Origin: Planctomycetales bacterium
GTDB taxonomy: Bacteria; Planctomycetota; Planctomycetia; Gemmatales; Gemmataceae
Reading direction: 5' to 3'
NCBI GenBank assembly: GCA_020054355.1
Contig: JAGVLI010000190.1
Coordinates: 1 to 6,221 of the forward strand
Length of the DNA: 6,221 bases
Part shown: positions 1 to 3,784 of the stretch, piece by piece
Layout: every line of letters begins with the position of its first letter
Position numbering within the stretch: position 1 is the first letter of the stretch
Program-made: the position numbers and the translations under genes
The notes under the pieces: model-generated
Database searches by the model: none
What the model was told of the DNA's origin: nothing
What the model saw: only the letters and a program-made list of their open reading frames with translations

Positions 1-120
1 CCGCCGTTGCGGATACCGGCCAGCGGCGCCAAGCTCAACGGCTGGGAGTTCCTGCGCGGCAGCGACGATCCCCTGCCGCTGGAGGTCGAAGAGGTCCGCC
101 AGCGGCTGGCGCCACCCTGA
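1..120 (+). CDS. 3' end of an unrecognised protein-coding gene
   Basis: Frame 1 is open from the window edge to a TGA at 118-120 and encodes the last 39 residues of a protein, ending ...EVEEVRQRLAPP. The stretch includes GWEFLRGSDDPLPLEVEEV and is acidic and mostly soluble in character. Codon third positions are strongly G/C, like the other genes here, which supports real coding. I do not recognise the family. It converges on the minus-strand gene that ends at 272; the 151-base spacer between them shows no clear terminator hairpin with a T-tract. Confidence 0.55.
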   Translation, partial: PPLRIPASGAKLNGWEFLRGSDDPLPLEVEEVRQRLAPP

Positions 121-271
121 GCCATGCCCCGGTCGCGGCTATGCGCTCAAGAAAGGTTGTCATCTGGGTGCAGCTACGGCGCATACAGCCTTCACGTCTT
201 GGCGGCATTTGCAAATATACCTTGACGCTTGTGCTTTGAATTCGCTTCCCCTGCCATGCGGACCACCCAGG

Positions 272-982
272 TCAATGAGCCGGCTTTTCCGCGCCGGTCT
301 TGCCGGGCGTCTCCGGGGCAGGGCTGCTCGCGGGAGCATGGCTGCCCTGCGTGTCGTGGGCGCCGTGGCTGGCGAACATGGCCCACAGAGGGGTAAAGGG
401 AATGACCGCCACCACGATGCCGACCGCACAGACGATCATCCCGCCGAACCAGAAAGAGCGCATCTTGGTCAGGATGGCGATGGAGCAGAGGATCAGGGCC
501 AGTTCGATAAAGAGATGGCCGCCGTCGAAGTAGTTGGAGCGCTGGTGGGCCTCGTGGCTCAGTTGCTCGTGCGCCATGGCCTGCTTCACCAGCCCTTCCG
601 CTTCTGCTTTCAGCTTCGGCAAATCCGTGCCCTGGTACTTCTTCGCTTGCTGTTGCCACCCGTCCCGTGTTTTCTTGGTGGGTTCCTCGTTCGTGGACTC
701 TTTCGCCAGGCTGCCGAGCAGCGCATCCAGCGCGTTGTATTCGTGCATGCGGATGTTCTTGGCCTGGAAGAAGTTCCACTGGTCGGACGCCTGGGTATGC
801 AGCGTCGTGGCCTGCGCCTGCTTCAAGATGGTGTCGTTGTGCTCCCGATGGCTGAGCAAAGTGACGCTCGCCAACGCAGTCGCCACGATCGTCATGGTCA
901 TCGCCACACGCTTGTCAAAGGGGTTGTGCGCCGCGTGCTCGGCGTGCTCGGCATGCTCCAGATGCTCGTGGGTGCCGCCCAT
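272..982 (-). CDS. DUF4337 family membrane protein
   Basis: A 236-residue protein resembling the DUF4337 family, which is of unknown function and common in planctomycetes and proteobacteria. The N-terminus is a charged, His/Glu-rich segment (EHLEHAEHAEHAAH, residues 6-19) followed by PFDKRVAMTM. Predicted membrane helices lie at about 25-44, 154-172 and 177-197. Between the first and second helices is a long helical, probably coiled-coil stretch with SDQWNFFQAKNIR (66-78), typical of this family. The C-terminal tail is Ala/Pro/Gly/His-rich and low in complexity. I chose the ATG at 982 because the mature family pattern begins there and a GGAAGG lies nine bases upstream. The frame stays open to an ATG at 1102, but that codon falls inside a good candidate -10 box. 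The protein probably sits in the cytoplasmic membrane; its role is unknown. Confidence 0.88.
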   Translation of the reverse strand: MGGTHEHLEHAEHAEHAAHNPFDKRVAMTMTIVATALASVTLLSHREHNDTILKQAQATTLHTQASDQWNFFQAKNIRMHEYNALDALLGSLAKESTNEEPTKKTRDGWQQQAKKYQGTDLPKLKAEAEGLVKQAMAHEQLSHEAHQRSNYFDGGHLFIELALILCSIAILTKMRSFWFGGMIVCAVGIVVAVIPFTPLWAMFASHGAHDTQGSHAPASSPAPETPGKTGAEKPAH

Positions 983-991
983 GATGTAAAT

Positions 992-997
992 CCTTCC
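992..997 (-). promoter_or_regulatory. Ribosome binding site of the DUF4337 gene
   Basis: On the minus strand GGAAGG lies nine bases before the ATG at 982. It decides the start in favour of this ATG over the in-frame ATG 120 bases further upstream. Confidence 0.6.
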
Positions 998-1100
998 GGT
1001 TGTCAGGAGGTGAAGGGCCGGTTCGACGTCGCTCGAGAATGGCTGGCCGGCGGTTACGGATTGGCCCTCGAAGGACCGCCGTTTCCCATCAGTGCGGCGC

Positions 1101-1129
1101 ATTTTAATCCGGCGGGTGCGGCGTGCAAA
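1101..1129 (-). promoter_or_regulatory. Candidate sigma70-type promoter for the DUF4337 gene
   Basis: Read on the minus strand, TTTGCA (1129-1124) and TAAAAT (1106-1101) are separated by exactly 17 bases. They match the -35 consensus at 4 of 6 positions and the -10 consensus at 5 of 6. Transcription would start near 1093, giving a leader of about 110 bases before the ATG at 982. The -10 box overlaps the alternative upstream ATG, which argues against that start. Prediction from sequence only. Confidence 0.45.
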
Positions 1130-1240
1130 GGAAATGGTTGTTTTCCGGAGTGAGTTCGAGAAGACCGGGCCTGGGTGCTTGGTTGGCTGAGTTTGTCAGG
1201 CTGGCCGCCCTGTTTGTTGGGCAGAGATCGTTCCAGCAAG

Positions 1241-1269
1241 TTGACAGCGTATCGCCGGGATACTACGCT
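1241..1269 (+). promoter_or_regulatory. Candidate sigma70-type promoter for the nucleotide-sugar dehydrogenase
   Basis: A perfect TTGACA (1241-1246) is followed after 17 bases by TACGCT (1264-1269), a weak -10 with 3 of 6 matches. A start near 1276 would leave a leader of about 36 bases before the ATG at 1312. The 983-1311 spacer, which separates two divergent genes, otherwise shows no hairpin terminator, RNA gene or further ORF that I can support. Confidence 0.42.
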
Positions 1270-1311
1270 TCAGTTGACTCGCGATCACTCCTGTCTCGAC
1301 GGAACCCCATC

Positions 1312-2550
1312 ATGCAGAATCCGACCGTACCGGACCTGGCCTCGGAACCGCTGGGCCGTGGACCCCTGCCGCTGGAAATCGGCCCGCTGGCCATTGTCGG
1401 CGGTTGCGGCCATGTGGGGCTGCCCCTGGGCCTGGCCTTCGCCCGCAAGGGCTATCAGGTCGATCTGGTCGATACGTCCCCCGAAAGGGTCGCGCAGGTC
1501 AACGCCGGCCAGATGCCGTTCCACGAGGACGACGCCGACGCCCTGCTCGCCGAAACGACCCGCACGGGCCTGATCAAGGCCACCACGGATACCTCCGTCC
1601 TGGAAGACGCCTCCGCCCTGATCGTCACCATCGGCACCCCGGTGGATGAATATCTCGATCCTTCGGTCGGCGAGTTCGACCGCTCCATCCAGCAGCTGCT
1701 GCAAAAGGTCCGGCCCGGCCAGCTGCTGGTGCTGCGCAGCACGGTCTTTCCCGGCATGACCGACCGCCTGGTCCGGCAGCTGGAGCAGATGGGCCGAAAC
1801 GACGTGGACCTGGCCTACTGCCCCGAGCGCATCGTGCAGGGCAAGTCATTGCAGGAACTCGAACAACTGCCGCAGCTGGTGGGCGGCACGACGCCGAAGG
1901 CCGCCGAGCGGGCCGCGGCCCTCTTCCGGATCGTTTGCCCGAAGATCGTCTTCCTGAAGCCGGTCGAGGCCGAGCTGGCCAAGCTGTTCTGCAACGCCTG
2001 GCGCTACATCAACTTCGCCATCTCGAACCAGTTCTTCGTGATGGCCCAGCACTTCGAGGCCGACTTCCACCGCATCCACACCGCCCTGCGCGACGACTAT
2101 CCGCGCATGGCCTCCTTCGCCCGGCCCGGCTTCGCGGCGGGTCCGTGCCTGCTGAAGGACACGATGCAGCTCGGCTCGTTCAATCACGGCTCCTTCGTGC
2201 TCGGCCAGGCCGCCATGATGATTAACGAAGGGCTGCCCTACCTGGTCATCCAGGACATCAAGCGCAACTACCCGCTGAACGAGATGACGGTCGGCATCCT
2301 GGGCATGGCCTTCAAGCCGAACTGCGACGACCCGCGCAGCTCCCTGTCGTACAAGCTCCGCAAGGTGCTGCTGCTGGAATGCAAGAAGGTGCTCTGCACC
2401 GATCCCTATGTGCAGAATCCGGAATTCACGCCGCTGGAAACCGTGCTGGAGCAGGCCGACCTGCTGGTCGTCGGCACGCCGCACGACTGCTACAAGGGCC
2501 TGAAGTACCGCCAGCCGGTGGTGGACGTGACCAACACCATCGGGAAGTAA
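1312..2550 (+). CDS. Nucleotide-sugar dehydrogenase (UDP-glucose/GDP-mannose dehydrogenase family)
   Basis: A 412-residue NAD-dependent enzyme that would oxidise C6 of a nucleotide sugar to the uronic acid in two steps, supplying precursors for surface polysaccharide in the cytoplasm. The N-terminal Rossmann domain has IVGGCGHVG (28-36, GxGxxG) and an acidic residue in VDLVDTSPERV that would bind the NAD ribose. Then follow TIGTPVDEY, VLRSTVFPG and CPERIVQGKS. The central helical domain carries ELAKLFCNAWRYINFAISN with catalytic-type Lys224 and Asn228. The nucleophile is Cys279 in GPCLLKD. The C-terminal domain has GILGMAFKPNCDDPRSS, DPYV and VVGTPHDCYKGL. Length matches the family. The exact substrate (UDP-Glc, UDP-GlcNAc or UDP-ManNAc) cannot be settled from sequence alone; the PERI-GK-LQEL pattern leans toward the N-acetylhexosamine type. 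The ATG at 1312 is the first plausible start; an upstream GTG/ATG extension would cover the promoter. It has no strong Shine-Dalgarno and no sugar-pathway neighbours here. Confidence 0.93.
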   Translation: MQNPTVPDLASEPLGRGPLPLEIGPLAIVGGCGHVGLPLGLAFARKGYQVDLVDTSPERVAQVNAGQMPFHEDDADALLAETTRTGLIKATTDTSVLEDASALIVTIGTPVDEYLDPSVGEFDRSIQQLLQKVRPGQLLVLRSTVFPGMTDRLVRQLEQMGRNDVDLAYCPERIVQGKSLQELEQLPQLVGGTTPKAAERAAALFRIVCPKIVFLKPVEAELAKLFCNAWRYINFAISNQFFVMAQHFEADFHRIHTALRDDYPRMASFARPGFAAGPCLLKDTMQLGSFNHGSFVLGQAAMMINEGLPYLVIQDIKRNYPLNEMTVGILGMAFKPNCDDPRSSLSYKLRKVLLLECKKVLCTDPYVQNPEFTPLETVLEQADLLVVGTPHDCYKGLKYRQPVVDVTNTIGK

Positions 2551-2574
2551 AGCCGCCGCTTGCGGACCAGGATT

Positions 2575-2724
2575 CTCGTTCCCAGGCTCCGCCTGGGAAC
2601 GCACTGGCCGCGAGGCTCCGCCTCGCCCACCCCCGACTTGCCGAACTGCTGGAATCGCGTCAAACCTCGGAGTCGAGGCAGAGCCTCGAAGCAGTGCGTT
2701 CCCAGGCCGGAGCCTGGGAACGAG
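2575..2724. repeat. REPIN-like inverted repeat of two 51-nt arms
   Basis: Arms 2575-2625 and 2674-2724 are near-perfect reverse complements (three substitutions and two single-base gaps) around a 48-base loop. Each arm is itself made of two small palindromes. The left arm has GTTCCCAGG-CTCCG-CCTGGGAAC (2578-2600) and CGAGGC-TCC-GCCTCG (2611-2625). The right arm has CGAGGC-AGA-GCCTCG (2674-2688) and a 10-bp stem at 2698-2721. The element can fold as one long hairpin or as four short ones. It lies 24 bases after the dehydrogenase stop, between convergent genes, which is the usual place for REP-type elements. I see no coding potential in 2551-2822. Confidence 0.8.
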
Positions 2725-2732
2725 GCAACACC

Positions 2733-2779
2733 AATAGCTGACAGCTATCAGCTGATAGCTGTCAGCTATTCGCTTTTTC
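2733..2779 (+). terminator. Possible intrinsic terminator after the dehydrogenase gene
   Basis: The palindrome at 2733-2770 would fold in RNA into a stem of about 17 bp with a 4-base loop. Three bases later comes a T5 run (2774-2778) on the plus strand. This could end plus-strand transcripts from the dehydrogenase before they meet the convergent DUF4058 gene. There is no T-run on the minus-strand side. The same unit also occurs upstream of the helicase, where no terminator is needed, so the T-tract may simply be part of the repeat. Confidence 0.35.
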
Positions 2780-2781
2780 TG
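2733..2781 (+). repeat. Heptamer palindrome repeat, copy 1
   Basis: Positions 2733-2770 form a 38-nt perfect palindrome with no central loop. It is also five tandem heptamers of the form AGCTNNN starting at 2736: AGCTGAC, AGCTATC, AGCTGAT, AGCTGTC and AGCTATT. It is followed by CGCTTTTTCTG. The 47 bases 2735-2781 recur in the same orientation at 3645-3691 with one difference (C at 2749, T at 3659). Tandem heptanucleotide repeats are known from cyanobacterial genomes; the resemblance here is in structure only. Confidence 0.85.
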
Positions 2782-2822
2782 ACGTGGCGGTCGCCGGTTG
2801 GCGTGATATTCTGACTCCGCGC

Positions 2823-3560
2823 TCAAGGTAAATTCAGGATACCGCAACTCTGCTCGTAGCTTTCATCCAGGTTCAACGGTACGGCTAGGTCATCGGCAAG
2901 CCACAACGGCACGGTCGGCAGCGGCCGACCGAGAGCCAGCGGCTGCAGCCAGGTCTCCGCCAGCCACTCATTTTCGCGCTTCGTCAGCCGGCACGCCGAC
3001 GCATAGAGCGGAGGCGCTGCTGGTTGCAAGCTCGGTTCAGTCTGGCCGAGCAGTTCGAGCAGTTCACCGAAGAGATTTTGGGAACGGTTCGTCACCACAT
3101 CGACAATCACCACGGAAACGCGCTCCCGCAGCAAGCCGGCGCACTTCGCTACAAAGGCTCGGCGATGCTCGGGGCGGTCCTTGTTGGCGGGACTGACGAT
3201 TTCCACCGCAGCCACCAGCCGGCAACGGCGCTTTTCATCAAAGACTAACACTTCGTAAACATCCTGGGCTGGCAAATCCGTAACGAAAGCAAGCGTCGGT
3301 TGCGGCGGCGCCCAGACCGCCGTGGCCACACCTCCGTTGCTGCCGTTGCCGCCGGCGGCAGCTGGCCCTGCCGGACTTTCATGCTCGAAAGTTGCGACGT
3401 CGATCTCGGCACTCGCGCCCGAATGAACGCGCGGTTCGGCGAAGTAACCGCGAGGCAGCTGCTGACGCAGCTGCGCCACGATCATCACGGGCCAGGTGGC
3501 GTGAAAACCCTCCCAGTGCCGCAGGTCGTCCAGCGGCGGACGGAAATGGTCGCGCAGCAT
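2823..3560 (-). CDS. DUF4058 family protein
   Basis: A 245-residue protein matching the DUF4058 family, frequent in planctomycetes and cyanobacteria and of unknown function. The N-terminus MLRDHFRPPL...HWEGFHATWPVMIV and AEPRVHSGASAEIDVATFE (41-59) are hallmark-like. A Gly/Ala/Asn-rich linker spans about 62-82. The core is VYEVLVFD (101-108), VAAVEIVSPANK (116-127) and ERVSVVIVDVVTNR (146-159). This beta-rich core with a Glu followed by SPxxK resembles Uma2-type proteins of the PD-(D/E)XK nuclease fold; that relation is an inference and no activity should be assumed. There are no signal peptide or membrane segments. The ATG at 3560 has AAGGAG nine bases upstream. The gene stands alone, flanked on both sides by the same 47-nt repeat. 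Confidence 0.88.
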   Translation of the reverse strand: MLRDHFRPPLDDLRHWEGFHATWPVMIVAQLRQQLPRGYFAEPRVHSGASAEIDVATFEHESPAGPAAAGGNGSNGGVATAVWAPPQPTLAFVTDLPAQDVYEVLVFDEKRRCRLVAAVEIVSPANKDRPEHRRAFVAKCAGLLRERVSVVIVDVVTNRSQNLFGELLELLGQTEPSLQPAAPPLYASACRLTKRENEWLAETWLQPLALGRPLPTVPLWLADDLAVPLNLDESYEQSCGILNLP

Positions 3561-3569
3561 GGTTCAGGT

Positions 3570-3575
3570 CTCCTT
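3570..3575 (-). promoter_or_regulatory. Ribosome binding site of the DUF4058 gene
   Basis: AAGGAG on the minus strand, nine bases before the ATG at 3560. A strong match that fixes the start. Confidence 0.65.
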
Positions 3576-3644
3576 GCCCCTCATCGTAACAGAACAGTGG
3601 TTGTAACGAAATGCAGCGGTTTCCTGGGCAGAACTTCAAGAAGC

Positions 3645-3691
3645 TAGCTGACAGCTATTAGCTGATAGCTGTCAGCTATTCGCTTTTTCTG
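3645..3691 (+). repeat. Heptamer palindrome repeat, copy 2
   Basis: Identical to 2735-2781 except T at 3659 for C at 2749 (46 of 47). Its palindrome core (3645-3678) keeps pairing at the changed position as a G:U in RNA, but the two extra flanking pairs of copy 1 are lost. It lies between the divergent DUF4058 and helicase genes, 85 bases from the first and 93 bases from the second, in the same orientation as copy 1. Confidence 0.85.
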
Positions 3692-3711
3692 CATAGCGGT
3701 CCTCCCGTGTA

Positions 3712-3740
3712 CGGTCAGAACGAACCCCGCTCCGTAAAAT
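3712..3740 (+). promoter_or_regulatory. Candidate promoter of the helicase gene
   Basis: TAAAAT at 3735-3740 is a good -10 (5 of 6). With a 17-base spacer the -35 would be CGGTCA at 3712-3717 (3 of 6), which is weak. The start would fall near 3747, about 38 bases before the ATG. Confidence 0.3.
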
Positions 3741-3774
3741 AACCGTCGATCCCTCACCGACGATCTTCCGCCCC

Positions 3775-3778
3775 GGAG
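3775..3778 (+). promoter_or_regulatory. Ribosome binding site of the helicase gene
   Basis: GGAG six bases before the ATG at 3785. It supports that start, which is also where the Q-motif region of the helicase family normally begins. Confidence 0.55.
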
Positions 3779-3784
3779 TTTCGG

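Noticed and set aside
192..257. Small minus-strand ORF MAGEANSKHKRQGIFANAAKT after the DUF4337 gene
   Set aside because: Only 21 codons, without a convincing ribosome site. A faint likeness to the YebC start (MAG...KHR) does not hold beyond a few residues.
209..1153. Long plus-strand open frame opposite the DUF4337 gene
   Set aside because: It lies antisense to a protein with clear family features, and its translation is Arg/Gly/Leu-rich without any recognisable domain. It is a GC-rich shadow frame.
1123..1311. N-terminal extension of the nucleotide-sugar dehydrogenase starting upstream
   Set aside because: The extra 63 residues match nothing in the family and cover the candidate promoter at 1241-1269. 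The Rossmann domain starts soon after the ATG at 1312.
2575..2781. CRISPR array
   Set aside because: The repeats are inverted and palindromic or period-7 tandem units, with no regularly spaced direct repeats around unique spacers, and no cas genes.
1846..2847. Minus-strand open frame across the dehydrogenase and repeats
   Set aside because: It is antisense to a well-supported enzyme and runs through palindromic repeats, giving repeat-derived peptides such as KKRIADSYQLIAVS.
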